The translations under genes and the position numbers were made by a program. Source: Streptomyces sp. NBC_00878 (GTDB lineage Bacteria; Actinomycetota; Actinomycetes; Streptomycetales; Streptomycetaceae). Taken from it: a stretch of DNA of 64,000 nucleotides. Below the pieces are notes generated by a model that was not told where the DNA came from, did no database searches, and worked only from the letters and a program-made list of their open reading frames with translations. Shown here piece after piece: positions 1-11,390 of this stretch (position 1 is the first letter of the stretch; each line of letters starts with the position of its first letter). Where the stretch lies: NCBI RefSeq assembly GCF_026341515.1, contig NZ_JAPEOK010000001.1, positions 744,001 through 808,000 on the forward strand. The letters are read 5' to 3'.

Positions 1-947
1 CCCGCGTGACCGGCCACCGCCTTGTGGCGGTGGCCGCCCGCGACCGGTCCCGCGCCGAGACCTTCGCCGCCGAGCACGATGTCGAACGGGTCCTGGACTC
101 GTACGCCGACGTGCTCGCCGACCCCGACGTCGAGGTCGTCTACAACCCGCTCGCCAACAGCCTGCACGGGCCCTGGAACCTCGCCGCGCTCGCCGCGGGC
201 AAGCACGTACTGACGGAGAAGCCCTCCGCGAGCATCGCGGAGGAGGCCGTGGAGGTCCGGGACGCCGTCGCGAAGGCGGGCACCGTCTTCATGGAGGGCT
301 TCCACTACCTGTTCCACCCGGTCACCCGGCGCCTGCACGAGCTGCTGGACAGCGGGGAACTGGGCGAACTCCGGCACGTGGAAACCACGATGCTCATGCC
401 GGCGCCGCCGGACACCGACCTGCGCTGGTCGTTTCCGCTGGCGGGCGGCGCTCTGATGGACCTGGGCTGCTACAGCCTGCACGCCCAGCGGGTGCTCGCG
501 CCCTGGGCGGGCGGCGCACCGCGGCTCGTCGCCGCGCGCGGCGGCGAACGGCCGGGCGCGCCCGGAGTCGACGAATGGCTGGACGCCGAGCTGGAATTCC
601 CGAACGGTGCCACCGGCACGGCCCGCTGCCACATGGCGTACCACGAGTGGGAGATGAGCTACCGGATCGTGGGTTCACTCGGTGAGGCCACGGCGACGAA
701 CTTCGTCCAACCGCACCTCGACGACCGGGTCCTGGTCCGCACAGCCTCGGGCGAGCGCACCGAGATGCTCGGCCGCCGGTCCTCGTACACCTACCAGCTC
801 GAAGCCTTCGCGGCCCATCTGCGGCGGGGGGCGCCGCTGCGCCTGGACGCCGATGACTCGGTCGCCACCATGCGGCTCATCGACGACTGCTACCAGCAGG
901 CCGGGTTCCCGCCCCGGCCTCGAACGGTCCTTCCGACCTCGGGCTGA
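1..947 (+). CDS. Gfo/Idh/MocA-family oxidoreductase, 5' end outside window
   Basis: A NAD(P)-dependent sugar or cyclitol dehydrogenase of the Gfo/Idh/MocA family. The reading frame is already open at base 3, and the usual N-terminal Rossmann GxGxxG segment (about 30-40 residues) is missing, so the start lies left of the window; the GTG at position 6 is probably internal. Visible family marks are the HVLTEKPSA segment (the conserved EKP lysine) and the C-terminal alpha/beta substrate domain with DLGCYSLH. The length of 313 residues fits a protein of about 350. It ends in a strong terminator shared with the convergent iolG-like gene. Its substrate cannot be read from the sequence; cyclitol catabolism is likely from its neighbours. 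Confidence 0.85.
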   Translation, partial: RVTGHRLVAVAARDRSRAETFAAEHDVERVLDSYADVLADPDVEVVYNPLANSLHGPWNLAALAAGKHVLTEKPSASIAEEAVEVRDAVAKAGTVFMEGFHYLFHPVTRRLHELLDSGELGELRHVETTMLMPAPPDTDLRWSFPLAGGALMDLGCYSLHAQRVLAPWAGGAPRLVAARGGERPGAPGVDEWLDAELEFPNGATGTARCHMAYHEWEMSYRIVGSLGEATATNFVQPHLDDRVLVRTASGERTEMLGRRSSYTYQLEAFAAHLRRGAPLRLDADDSVATMRLIDDCYQQAGFPPRPRTVLPTSG

Positions 948-960
948 GAGGAACAACGAA

Positions 961-999
961 CGGGAGAGGGCGGTGCCTGAACGGCACCGCCCTCTCCCG
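961..999. terminator. Bidirectional hairpin terminator
   Basis: Perfect 17-bp stem (961-977 with 983-999) and a 5-nt loop between two convergent dehydrogenase genes. No long T-run follows, as is common in Streptomyces. Confidence 0.85.
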
Positions 1000-1017
1000 T
1001 TGTGCGATCCATATCTT

Positions 1018-1053
1018 CGCGGTCTGCCTCCGCGGTCTGCCTCCGCGGTTTGC
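1018..1053. repeat. Short direct repeat, 13 bp
   Basis: The unit cgcggtctgcctc occurs twice in tandem (1018-1043), followed by a partial degenerate third copy, just past the stop codon of the leftward iolG-like gene. It has no evident function. Confidence 0.7.
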
Positions 1054-2073
1054 TTACCGGTAGAAGTCGGGCCGCTCGATCAGGTCGACCTCGACGCGCC
1101 GTCCCTCCCGCTGGGCCCGCACGCCCGCCTCGCACACCGCGGCTGCCGCGTAGCCGTCCCAGACGCTGGGCCCGGTGACCTCGCCGCGCCGGGTGGCGTC
1201 CACCCAGGCACGTACCTGGCGGTCGTACGCGTCCTCGAACCGCTCGATGTAGTCCGGCGTGACGCGGCCACCCCACCGGCCGTCGGCGCTGAGCCGTGGT
1301 CCGTGCTCGTCACCGATGCCTACGACACCCCGCTCGCAGACGGCTTCGGCCCACACCTGATATCCGTAGCCGCAGTGGCCGAAGATCTCGACGTCGACGA
1401 GAGCCCCCGACTCGGTCTCGAACAGGACGAGTTGAGGGTCGCTCATGCCTTCTGGCGCCAGTGAGGACGGAGCCGGCTTGAGGACCGTGACCGCGGTGAT
1501 CTCCTGATCGAGGAGCCAGCGGGTCACGTCCATCTCGTGCACCACCGAGTCGTTGATGAGCATCTCGGTGGTGAACCCCGACGGCATGGAGGGGTTGCGG
1601 TGCCGCTGATGCACCATCAGCGCCCTGCCCAACTCCCCGCCGTCGAGCAGCCGCTTGAGCTTCACGTACTCGGCGTCGTACCTGCGCATGAAGCCCACCT
1701 GCACCCGGCGGTGCCCGAGCCGCTGTTCCGCCTCCAGGATCCGTAGTGCGGAGTCCGCGTCAGGGGTGAGCGGTTTCTCGCACAGGATCGGCAGGTCACG
1801 GCCGAGGGCTTCGAGCAGGGCCGCCTCGTGGGCAGGTCCGGGAGAGGCGATCAGCACGGCGTCCACGTCCTCCGCGGCCAGCGCGACCGCGGCTTCGGTG
1901 TACGCCGTGCAACCGTCCAGCGTGTCGGCGAGGGCCTTGGACCGCTCCGCGTCGATGTCCACGACGGCGGTCACCCGCGCTCCGCTGATGACGTGCTGGA
2001 GCCTTCGGACATGATCGGCCCCCATCTTGCCGGTGCCGATGACTGCTACGCCGAGTACTCCCTGAGATGACAT
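1054..2073 (-). CDS. iolG: Inositol 2-dehydrogenase-like Gfo/Idh/MocA oxidoreductase
   Basis: Predicted NAD-dependent dehydrogenase oxidising myo-inositol (or a stereoisomer) to inosose, the first step of inositol catabolism. The 339 residues match the family. The N-terminus has the Rossmann motif VIGTGKMG, followed by CEKPLTPD (EKP lysine) near residue 97 and a central MxHE-like segment ([11 protein letters not shown]). It is the last gene of a leftward unit after a sugar ABC transporter, 69 bp downstream of the ATPase gene, so transport and first oxidation are probably co-expressed. There are two other family members in this window, so the exact substrate of each is uncertain; iolG is the best guess here because of the transporter linkage. 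Confidence 0.75.
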   Translation of the reverse strand: MSSQGVLGVAVIGTGKMGADHVRRLQHVISGARVTAVVDIDAERSKALADTLDGCTAYTEAAVALAAEDVDAVLIASPGPAHEAALLEALGRDLPILCEKPLTPDADSALRILEAEQRLGHRRVQVGFMRRYDAEYVKLKRLLDGGELGRALMVHQRHRNPSMPSGFTTEMLINDSVVHEMDVTRWLLDQEITAVTVLKPAPSSLAPEGMSDPQLVLFETESGALVDVEIFGHCGYGYQVWAEAVCERGVVGIGDEHGPRLSADGRWGGRVTPDYIERFEDAYDRQVRAWVDATRRGEVTGPSVWDGYAAAAVCEAGVRAQREGRRVEVDLIERPDFYR

Positions 2074-2095
2074 ATATGCAGTGTCTCTCCTATGC

Positions 2096-2142
2096 CTGAG
2101 GATCAGTCCTGTGACTGAGGATCAGTTGCCTTCGGACGAGGG

Positions 2143-2148
<6 letters not shown>
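2096..2148. repeat. Three short direct repeats in the ABC-iolG gap
   Basis: The 12-mer ctgaggatcagt occurs at 2096-2107 and 2115-2126, with a degenerate third copy near 2136. The copies lie between the ATPase stop codon and the iolG-like start, and could be a spacer remnant or a processing site. Confidence 0.5.
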
Positions 2149-3057
<909 letters not shown>

Positions 3058-3060
3058 GGG

Positions 3061-4134
3061 TTACCTCCGGGTCGCCTGGCGGCGGACCCACAGATTGACG
3101 AGGGCGGCGAGCAGGAGCATGACGCCGAGGAAGGCCTTGAACCAGTCGGGGTTCCAGTTGGCGTAGACGATGCCCTGGGAGACCATGCCGAAGATGAAGG
3201 CACCGATGACCGGGCCGATCGCGGAGCCGTAGCCGCCGGTGAGCAGGCAGCCGCCGATGACCGCGGCGATGATGTACAGGAACTCGTTGCCCACGCCCTC
3301 GCCGGACTGGACGGTGTTGAACGAGAACAGGATGTGCATCCCGACGAACCAGGCACCCGCGCCGACGCCCATAAACAGGGCGATCTTGGTGAAGGTGACC
3401 GGCACACCCACCGCACGGGCCGATTCCTTGTTGCCGCCGGTGGCGAAGATCCAGTTGCCGAACTTGGTGCGCAGCAGCAGCCAGGTCGCCGCCGCCGCGA
3501 ACACGAACCAGTAGAACACCGTGATCTTGACGTCGACGCCGCCGACGCTGATCTCGGAGGCGAAGACCTTCTTGGCCTGGTCGAAGCCGTCCATGTCGCT
3601 GATCGAGTCGGTCGCGACGTTCCCGGTGAAGATCTTGGTGATGGCGAGGTTGCCGCCCTGCAGGATCAGGAACGTACCCAGCGTGATCAAGAAGCTTGGC
3701 AGTCCGGTGCGGACCAGCAGATAGCCGTTGAACGCGCCGATCGCCAGGGACACCAGCAGCGCGACGATGACACCGGTCCACACGTTCATGGAGAGCTGGA
3801 AGCTCCACATGCTCGCGGTCAGCGCCGAGGTGGTGACCGCGACGCCGGCGGAGAGGTCGAACTCGCCGCCGATCATCAGCAGGGCCACCGGGAGGGCCAT
3901 GATGCCCATCACGGAGGACTCGTAGAGCACGTTGGCCAGCGAACCGGCCTCACGGAACGGCGAGGCCACCGCGAAGAAGAAGATATAGACACCGATCGCC
4001 GCGATCAGTGCGCCGATCTCCGGACGGGCCGCCAGCCGACGGCTCAGGGACCGCTCCGAGGTCCGGCCGTCCTTGGGGGCGGCCGGCGGAGCCGACGACG
4101 AGGAACCCGTCGCCGGTACCGTTGCCTGGGACAT
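3061..4134 (-). CDS. Sugar ABC transporter permease (CUT2 type)
   Basis: Inner-membrane channel subunit of the importer, 357 residues. The ATG at 4134 (MSQATVPATG) lies 5 nt past the stop codon of the binding-protein gene and is preferred over upstream in-frame starts that would overlap it. A polar cytoplasmic N-terminus of about 40 residues is followed by roughly 8-10 hydrophobic segments with the family pattern GEFDLSAG and a late GGCLLTGGYGS loop that contacts the ATPase. The gene order of binding protein, permease and ATPase is the CUT2 order. Its linkage to iolG-like and mmsA genes suggests inositol or another cyclitol as substrate. Confidence 0.88.
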   Translation of the reverse strand: MSQATVPATGSSSSAPPAAPKDGRTSERSLSRRLAARPEIGALIAAIGVYIFFFAVASPFREAGSLANVLYESSVMGIMALPVALLMIGGEFDLSAGVAVTTSALTASMWSFQLSMNVWTGVIVALLVSLAIGAFNGYLLVRTGLPSFLITLGTFLILQGGNLAITKIFTGNVATDSISDMDGFDQAKKVFASEISVGGVDVKITVFYWFVFAAAATWLLLRTKFGNWIFATGGNKESARAVGVPVTFTKIALFMGVGAGAWFVGMHILFSFNTVQSGEGVGNEFLYIIAAVIGGCLLTGGYGSAIGPVIGAFIFGMVSQGIVYANWNPDWFKAFLGVMLLLAALVNLWVRRQATRR

Positions 4135-4139
4135 AGAAA

Positions 4140-5156
4140 TCACCGAGTGCCCTTCGCGGCGAACTTCGCGATGGTCTCGACGTTGGACTTGTCCACGAAC
4201 GCCGGACCGGTCAGCACCGGCGCCTGGCCGCCACCGCTGAAGTTGCCGTTGGTCTTGTACAGCCACAGGGAGTCCACCGACAGGTAGCCCTGCAGGTAGG
4301 GCTGCTGGTCGACCGCGAACTGGATGTCGCCGTCCTCGATGGCGCCGATCAGGTCCTTGTTCAGGTCGAACGTGGCGACCTTGGCCTTGCTGCCCGCGTC
4401 GTCCACGGACTGCACGGCGGTCAGCGAGAACGGGGCGCCGAGCGTGACCACGTAGTCGATCGCCGAGTCCTGCTTGAGCTTGGCGGTGATCGTCGACTTC
4501 ACCGACGGCATGTTCGTGCCGTTCACGTAAAGGATCTCCGTCTTGCCCTTGAAGCCTTCCTTGACACCCTTGCAGCGCGCCTCCAGGGCCACATGCCCCT
4601 GCTCCATGATCACGCAGATGTTGTGCTTGGCGCCGACGCCGTTGAGCTTCTCGCCGAAGGCCTTGCCCGCGACGTACTCGTCCTGGCCGAAGTACTCCAG
4701 CAGGCCCTGGTCCTTCCAGTCGTCGACGCCGCCGTTGAAGCCGACCACCGGGATACCGGCCGCCTTGGCCTTGGCGACCGCGGACTTCATGGCGTCAGGC
4801 TTGGCGAGGGTGACCGCGATGCCGTCGACCTTCTGGTCGATCGCGTTCTGGACCAGGTTGGACTGCTTGGCGCCGTCGGGGTTGCTGGAGTAGATCAGCT
4901 CGACGTTGTCCTTGGCGGCGGCGGCTTGGGCCCCCTTGCGGATCGTGTCCCAGAAAGTGTCACCGGGAGCCGCGTGGGTGATCATCGCGACCTTCATACG
5001 GGGGGTGCTGGCCTTGCCGGCCGACGCGGCGCCCGTGTCCTCCTCGGACTTCTTGCCGCCGGAGTCACTGGAACAACCGGTGACTATCAGGGCCGCGGTG
5101 GCGGCCGCGGCGACGAGGGCGATTCTGCGGGAACGGGGGTGGAGAGAGCGGTTCAT
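4140..5156 (-). CDS. Sugar ABC transporter substrate-binding lipoprotein
   Basis: Extracellular binding protein of the CUT2 importer (type I periplasmic-binding fold), 338 residues. A basic and hydrophobic signal peptide ends in the lipobox LIVTGC with the lipidated cysteine at residue 28, followed by a Ser/Gly-rich linker. The mature part shows MITHAAPGDTFWDTIRKGA and DGIAVTLAKPDAM, typical of ribose/inositol-binding proteins. It is the first gene of the leftward transporter operon, and a 347-bp divergent promoter region separates it from mmsA. Confidence 0.9.
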   Translation of the reverse strand: MNRSLHPRSRRIALVAAAATAALIVTGCSSDSGGKKSEEDTGAASAGKASTPRMKVAMITHAAPGDTFWDTIRKGAQAAAAKDNVELIYSSNPDGAKQSNLVQNAIDQKVDGIAVTLAKPDAMKSAVAKAKAAGIPVVGFNGGVDDWKDQGLLEYFGQDEYVAGKAFGEKLNGVGAKHNICVIMEQGHVALEARCKGVKEGFKGKTEILYVNGTNMPSVKSTITAKLKQDSAIDYVVTLGAPFSLTAVQSVDDAGSKAKVATFDLNKDLIGAIEDGDIQFAVDQQPYLQGYLSVDSLWLYKTNGNFSGGGQAPVLTGPAFVDKSNVETIAKFAAKGTR

Positions 5157-5518
5157 CTTGCCGGCACCTCACTGTGCAGGGGAAAGGAGCAGCGCCCGAC
5201 CGGGCAGAGGCTCCGGTCACATACCGTTAACACGGCTGTTGCCTATGACGGGATACAAGCCCTAGTTGCACCTCAGCGTCAACATATGTAAAGGCATCAT
5301 TTATCCATCAAGGGAAAACGGCACAACATCTCCTTGACGGCTGTTCCGTGTGCCGTCTACACCTGAAATGGCCGGGGTCACTGTCGGCCTTTCCGATTCA
5401 GAGGTCCTCGTGTCTGGCCGAGCGCTCCATAAATCATTCGCGCGATACCGGCCTGGTCAATGTGATCGCCATGGAGCGGCTGTGAGTCAGCCTGCCCACC
5501 CATGTGAGAGGACACATC
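5157..5518. promoter_or_regulatory. Divergent promoter region, ABC transporter / mmsA
   Basis: About 350 bp without a gene between the transporter operon (left) and mmsA (right). It is locally AT-rich around 5280-5330. A 7-bp inverted repeat, acggcac (5318-5324) with gtgccgt (5350-5356), is a candidate operator for a cyclitol-responsive regulator. No regulator gene sits here, and promoter elements could not be assigned firmly. Confidence 0.4.
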
Positions 5519-7018
<1,500 letters not shown>

Positions 7019-7033
7019 CCGCACCGCACACCC

Positions 7034-7069
7034 GCGTCGGGCCGTCCGGAATTCCGGGCGGCCCGACGC
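7034..7069 (+). terminator. Intrinsic terminator after mmsA
   Basis: A 16-bp stem with one G-T pair (7034-7049 with 7054-7069), an AATT loop and a following TTTT at 7071-7074. Confidence 0.9.
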
Positions 7070-7133
7070 GTTTTCGCTGGGTTCCAGGTGCTCGTACACG
7101 CCTAGGAGCCGCGCGCCCGGCGGGCGGCGGCTG

Positions 7134-7196
7134 GCAGATGGCGGATGGCGGATGGCGGATGGCGGATGGCGGATGGCGGATGGCGGATGGCAGGAC
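7134..7196. repeat. Heptanucleotide tandem repeat (gcggatg)n
   Basis: Seven perfect copies of gcggatg fill 7141-7189, flanked by one-mismatch copies gcagatg (7134-7140) and gcaggac (7190-7196). They lie in the gap between convergent genes. Being a 7-mer outside any supported CDS, copy-number change would not alter a protein. Confidence 0.95.
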
Positions 7197-7274
7197 TGAT
7201 ACCGGGGTGGCGGAGACGACCGTGGTTTCGTCCCCGCCGCCCCGGCGGCCTGGTTCAGCGCCGACCCGGCGTCG

Positions 7275-8123
7275 CTACTTCAGCACCGCCGCAGCGGTGT
7301 TGAACGCCGCTGTGGCGGCCTCGCGCACCGGAAGCGTGCGGTGCATGTCGGACAGGATCTCCACCCCCCACGGACCGGACCAGCCGGCCGCGCGGAGCGC
7401 GGAGATGATGCCCGGCAGGTCGAAGGAGCCCTCGCCGCACAGGCGTCGGCGCCGGACCGTGTCCTCGAAGAGCGTGCCGATCACCTCACTGTCGGCGTCG
7501 TTGAGCTCCACACCCACGATGCGCGACGCGGGTACGTCCGCGAGATCGGCCGGAGGCGTGTGGGCGCGCTCGGTGTGCCAGACGTCGATGATGAGGCCAC
7601 CCGCGGGATGCCCGGCGGTCTCGACCAGCCGCAGTCCGTCGTGCACGGTCTTGAGGTTGGACCAGGGCAGGAACTCGATCGCGAGCCGGGCGCCCACACC
7701 GTCGGCCTGTGCCGCCAGCGTGGCGAACTCCTCAGCCCAGTGGTCGAGTTCCCACGGCCGGTCCTCGACGTCCGGCCCGATCTTGAGGTGGCTCGCGCCG
7801 AGCGCCTCGGCGGTCCGCAGAAGATCCAGGCGGACGGCGTCCGACGCGGCACGCCGTGGTCCGTCGGCCCACCAGTCGACCAGCAGCTCCAGCTCCAGGT
7901 GGACCAGTCCGTTGTCCGCGAACAGGGACCGTACGCCGGACAGTCCGTACGTGCGCTCAGCCTCCACCAGGTCCTCGTGCAACAGGCCGAAGCCCTTGAA
8001 CCCGGCGGCGCCCGCCGCTTCCACCCGCTCCCGCAGCGTCAGCGGGCTGCGCAAGTCGGGCTGCCCGGGCGCGGCATCGCCCGCGGTGGTCCAACAGGTG
8101 GCCAGCAGGTCTTCAGTAGTCAT
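7275..8123 (-). CDS. Sugar phosphate isomerase/epimerase-like TIM-barrel protein
   Basis: A 282-residue xylose-isomerase-like (AP-endonuclease-fold) protein, the family of IolE, IolI and IolH. Likely metal ligands are spread as in the family: ERLAIEFLPW-like glutamate (residues 147-152), IIDVWHTERA (Asp/His) and GVELNDAD, with a late glutamate in WGVEILSD. It is the last gene of the leftward IolD operon, 213 bp after the IolE-like gene. Isomerisation or dehydration of an inosose is plausible; the substrate is not determinable. The start is supported by GAGGAAACAGGT before the ATG. Confidence 0.8.
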   Translation of the reverse strand: MTTEDLLATCWTTAGDAAPGQPDLRSPLTLRERVEAAGAAGFKGFGLLHEDLVEAERTYGLSGVRSLFADNGLVHLELELLVDWWADGPRRAASDAVRLDLLRTAEALGASHLKIGPDVEDRPWELDHWAEEFATLAAQADGVGARLAIEFLPWSNLKTVHDGLRLVETAGHPAGGLIIDVWHTERAHTPPADLADVPASRIVGVELNDADSEVIGTLFEDTVRRRRLCGEGSFDLPGIISALRAAGWSGPWGVEILSDMHRTLPVREAATAAFNTAAAVLK

Positions 8124-8336
8124 ACCTGTTTCCTCTTCATAACGATTTCAGAGAATCCATCCTGACCATGGCCACCATCAAGGCCATTCCTTATCGAGGC
8201 CATTCCGATGATTCTCATGCGCGTCAATACGGCGAACAGCTGATAAATCCAAGCCGCTTGACATCAGCCCGGCTCCCTTTTGATTCCGCCCCGGAAGGCA
8301 AATCTCGGCAACCGTCAAAAACACATCACAAACACA

Positions 8337-9224
8337 TCACAGATCCGCATCGCGCAACACGGTGCGCAGGTGTTCCGCGCTGGCCCACACGTCGTCCACG
8401 GGCCCCTTGCCGGCGGGCTCTTCGGTGAGGATGGTGTCCTGCTCAAGGACGTACCAGCCGTCGTAGCCGCGAGCCCCGAGGTGGGTCACGATGGCCCGGA
8501 CGTCCACGTCACCGGCGCCGAGCGGACGGTACATGCCCTCCCGGACGGCTTCCGTATACGTGAGGCGGCCCGACTGGACCTTGGCGGCGAGGGCGGCGTT
8601 CACGTCCTTCATGTGGGTATGGGCGATTCGCTCGGGTGCCTGCCGGGTGAGCTCGGCGGGGTCGGTACCGCCGATGAGGAGGTGGCCGGTGTCGAGACAG
8701 AGGGAGATCGAGGAGTGCTCCAGCACGCGCTGGACCTCGTCGCCGTTCTCGATCATCGTGCCGACATGCGGGTGCAGCACGGCCCGTACGCCGCGCTCCG
8801 CGGCCAGCGCGGTCAGCCGGTCCAGGTTGGACAGCAACAGCTGCCAGCCGTCGGCGTCGAGCTCGGGCCGGGAGTCGTAGCCGTCCTGCCCCGTGATGGC
8901 CGACAGGACGAGGACGTCGGCCTTGGACGCGGCGTAGCTCTCCAGGAGCGTCTCGACCTCGGGCAGCGGGTCGTGCCCGGGCACGTGCAGCAGGAGCGGG
9001 GTGAAGCCGCCGACGGCACGGAGGTCGTGGTGGGCGAGGACCTGCGCCATGGCCTGCGGCTCGCCGGGCAGGAAGCCCTCGGGCCCGATCTCGGTGGCGG
9101 CGAGACCGACCTCGCGCATCTCCTTGAGGACACGCTCGGGCGTCAGCTGGTAGCCCCAGTCGGGCACTTCGCACACGCCCCACGAGATGGGCGCGCCGGC
9201 GATTCGCTGCGCTTGAGTGTTCAT
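8337..9224 (-). CDS. iolE: Inosose dehydratase-like TIM-barrel protein
   Basis: A 295-residue TIM-barrel protein resembling myo-inosose-2 dehydratase: the N-terminal GAPISWGVCEVPDWG and EIGPEGFLPG follow the IolE pattern. Candidate metal ligands are in ALSAITGQD, HPHVGTMIE, CLDTGHLLIGG and HTHMKDVN. In the classical pathway IolE makes the cyclic dione that IolD cleaves, and iolD is four genes upstream in the same operon. Its ATG overlaps the preceding stop codon by 4 nt, implying translational coupling. The sequence also resembles generic hydroxypyruvate-isomerase-like proteins, so iolE is a probable rather than proven name. Confidence 0.68.
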   Translation of the reverse strand: MNTQAQRIAGAPISWGVCEVPDWGYQLTPERVLKEMREVGLAATEIGPEGFLPGEPQAMAQVLAHHDLRAVGGFTPLLLHVPGHDPLPEVETLLESYAASKADVLVLSAITGQDGYDSRPELDADGWQLLLSNLDRLTALAAERGVRAVLHPHVGTMIENGDEVQRVLEHSSISLCLDTGHLLIGGTDPAELTRQAPERIAHTHMKDVNAALAAKVQSGRLTYTEAVREGMYRPLGAGDVDVRAIVTHLGARGYDGWYVLEQDTILTEEPAGKGPVDDVWASAEHLRTVLRDADL

Positions 9225-10168
9225 GCCGTGGCCTTTCGGTGGTTCCAGTCGGGGTTGGCGACCGCGGCCGGAGGTCGGCCGGCGAGCACGTCCGCGACAC
9301 CGCGGGCGGCGTCGACAAAGGTAAGGGTCATGGCCCTGCTCGTCATCCCCATCAGATGCGGGGTGAGCACGACGTCGGGATGGTCGAACAGCGGGTGGTG
9401 GACAGCCGGTTCTGGATCGAAGACGTCCAGTCCGACACCGGCCAGCCGGCCGAGTTCCAGGGCGATCAGGGTGGCGTCCGGGTCGAGCAGGCCGCCCCGG
9501 CCGCAGTTGACGAGGATCGTCCCGGGCTTGACGCGGGAGAGCAGGTCCTCGCCGACCAGGTGGTGCGTGCTCTCCGTGAGCGGCACGTGCAGGGTCAGTA
9601 CGTCGCTCACTTCGGCGAGTTCACCGAGATCGGCGCAGGCGACCTCGGGCGGAGGCGGGCTGTACGGGTCGTACGCCAGGGTCCGCATCCCGAAGGCGGA
9701 GGCGAGTTCACCGACCCGGCGGCCGATGCGGCCGTAGCCGACGATGCCCATGGTGGCGCCGTCGAGGTCGCCGACGGGCACGGTGTTCCGCTCCGCCCAG
9801 CGGTTCTCGCGCACCAGGTCGGTGAGCTGGCGCAGCCGCTTGGTCAGGTGCAGGGTCATGGCGAGGACGCCCTCGGCCACGGCCCGCGAGCCGCTCTGCG
9901 GGGTGATGACCACGGGGATGCCCCGGGCGGTCGCCGCGGCCACGTCGACGAGGTCCACACCGACTCCGGTGCGGGCGATGACGCGCAGCCGCGGGGCCCG
10001 TACGAGGAAGTCCTCGTCGACGTGCCGGTCGGCGCGGACGATGGCGCCTTCCGCGACCGCGAGGTCGTCGGGCGTGGGGTGGGTGACGAAGGTGACCCGG
10101 TCGCCGAGGATGCCGCCGACGGTGTCCGGGTCGACCGGCCCGAGGGCCACTACGACATGCCCGTCCAT
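9221..10168 (-). CDS. D-2-hydroxyacid dehydrogenase (NAD-binding)
   Basis: A 315-residue member of the D-isomer-specific 2-hydroxyacid dehydrogenases. The NAD fold is marked by GIVGYGRIGRRVGELA near residue 140; the catalytic trio would be the Arg in VNCGRGGLLD, the Glu in DVFDPEPA and the His in VVLTPHLMG. No signal peptide. It starts 4 nt after the MocA-type gene's stop codon and overlaps the IolE-like gene by 4 nt. The enzyme is not part of the textbook inositol pathway, so its presence points to a 2-keto/2-hydroxy-acid intermediate in this operon. Phosphoglycerate dehydrogenase activity is less likely because the C-terminal ACT domain is absent. Confidence 0.85.
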   Translation of the reverse strand: MDGHVVVALGPVDPDTVGGILGDRVTFVTHPTPDDLAVAEGAIVRADRHVDEDFLVRAPRLRVIARTGVGVDLVDVAAATARGIPVVITPQSGSRAVAEGVLAMTLHLTKRLRQLTDLVRENRWAERNTVPVGDLDGATMGIVGYGRIGRRVGELASAFGMRTLAYDPYSPPPPEVACADLGELAEVSDVLTLHVPLTESTHHLVGEDLLSRVKPGTILVNCGRGGLLDPDATLIALELGRLAGVGLDVFDPEPAVHHPLFDHPDVVLTPHLMGMTSRAMTLTFVDAARGVADVLAGRPPAAVANPDWNHRKATA

Positions 10169-10172
10169 GCGA

Positions 10173-11390
10173 TCAGCTCCGTGCCTGGTGACCGAAGGTC
10201 GCGCCGACGACGTCCGGCACCGGCTCCCAGGCGCCGCTCTCCGCGGAGGCGGCGGCCGCGGAGATCACCTCGGCGACGGCGTGCGCGTCGTCGATCGTGG
10301 AGTTGTGGTGTTCGAGGCCGGCCACGGCGGCGAGGAACTTCTTCGCCTCGATCACCTTCAGGTCGTCGTAGCCCATGCTGTTGCCGGGGCCGGGCTGGAA
10401 GCTTGCGTAGTCGCCCATGTGGCCGTTGCCGAGCACGGTGGTGTAGCCCTGGTGCGGGCCACTGCGGTCGAGGGCGACGCGCAGCTCGTTCATCCGCTCG
10501 AAGTTCCAGGTGAGCGAGCCGTCGGTGCCGTAGATCTCGAAGCCGATGCCGCACTGCGGGCCGACGATGGTGCGGGACGCCTCCAGCGTGCCGACGGCGT
10601 CACCGTGGAAGCGGACGAGGGCGGCGGTGTAGTCGTCGTTCTCGACCTGTGCCATCTCGCCGTCCTCGATGACGGCGAAGTGCGTGCCCGAGCCCATCGG
10701 GAGGATCGGGCGCTCGGTGTAGACGGTGCTGGTGAGCGCGGAGACCTCGCGGATCGGGGCGACGACGTAGCTGACCAGGTCCACGACGTGGCTCATCAGG
10801 TCGCCCAGTGCGCCATGTCCGGCCAGTTCCCGCTTGAAGCGCCAGGACAGGGCGCCCTTGGGTTCGGAGGCGTAGCCGGAGAAGAAGGTGGCGCGCACGT
10901 TGGTGATGCGGCCCAGCCGTCCCTCGGCGACGAGTTCCCTGGCCCGCTCGACCGCGGGGGCGTGGCGGTAGTTGTAGCCGATGGACGTCACCACTCCGGC
11001 GGCGCGGGCCGCGGCGGCGACCTCGGCGGTCTCCTCCGCGCCGCGTCCGACGGGCTTCTCGATCCAGAAGGGCTTGCCCGCCTTGGCGGCGGCGATGCCG
11101 ATCTCGTGGTGGAGCATGTTCGGCGCGCAGATCGACACGACCTCGACGTCCGGGTCGTCCAGGACGGCGCGGTAGTCGGTGCCCGCCCTCTCGTAGCCGA
11201 GTACGTCACGGGCGTAGGCCGCGCGGTCCTCGGCCGTGTCCGCCGCGTGGACGAGCCGCGGCTTGAGGCCCAGCTCGGGGTAGACGGAGGGCAGTGCCTG
11301 GTAGGCGCGGCTGTGCAGCTTGCCCATCCAGCCGACGCTGATCAGTCCGACGCCGATCTCGCGTGCGGTGCCCGAGGGGGTCGTGGTCAT
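10173..11390 (-). CDS. Gfo/Idh/MocA-family dehydrogenase
   Basis: A 405-residue NAD(P)-dependent dehydrogenase, the third family member in the window. The start (MTTTPSGTAREIG) is the ATG at 11390, which overlaps the stop codon of the upstream aldolase gene by 4 nt; a longer open frame upstream is inside that gene. The Rossmann motif reads GLISVGWMGKLHSRAY, the EKP lysine lies in FWIEKPVGRG, and a longer C-terminal domain (with HMGDYASFQPGPGNSMGYDDLK) is typical of the group acting on inositols and their derivatives. It probably oxidises a cyclitol or reduces a keto-inositol within this operon. Confidence 0.83.
   Translation of the reverse strand: MTTTPSGTAREIGVGLISVGWMGKLHSRAYQALPSVYPELGLKPRLVHAADTAEDRAAYARDVLGYERAGTDYRAVLDDPDVEVVSICAPNMLHHEIGIAAAKAGKPFWIEKPVGRGAEETAEVAAAARAAGVVTSIGYNYRHAPAVERARELVAEGRLGRITNVRATFFSGYASEPKGALSWRFKRELAGHGALGDLMSHVVDLVSYVVAPIREVSALTSTVYTERPILPMGSGTHFAVIEDGEMAQVENDDYTAALVRFHGDAVGTLEASRTIVGPQCGIGFEIYGTDGSLTWNFERMNELRVALDRSGPHQGYTTVLGNGHMGDYASFQPGPGNSMGYDDLKVIEAKKFLAAVAGLEHHNSTIDDAHAVAEVISAAAASAESGAWEPVPDVVGATFGHQARS

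Noticed and set aside
5157..5518. Riboswitch upstream of the cyclitol transporter or mmsA
   Set aside because: No recognisable aptamer core; only weak inverted repeats were seen.
7134..7196. Possible CRISPR-like array
   Set aside because: The units are contiguous 7-mers without spacers, and no cas genes are present.
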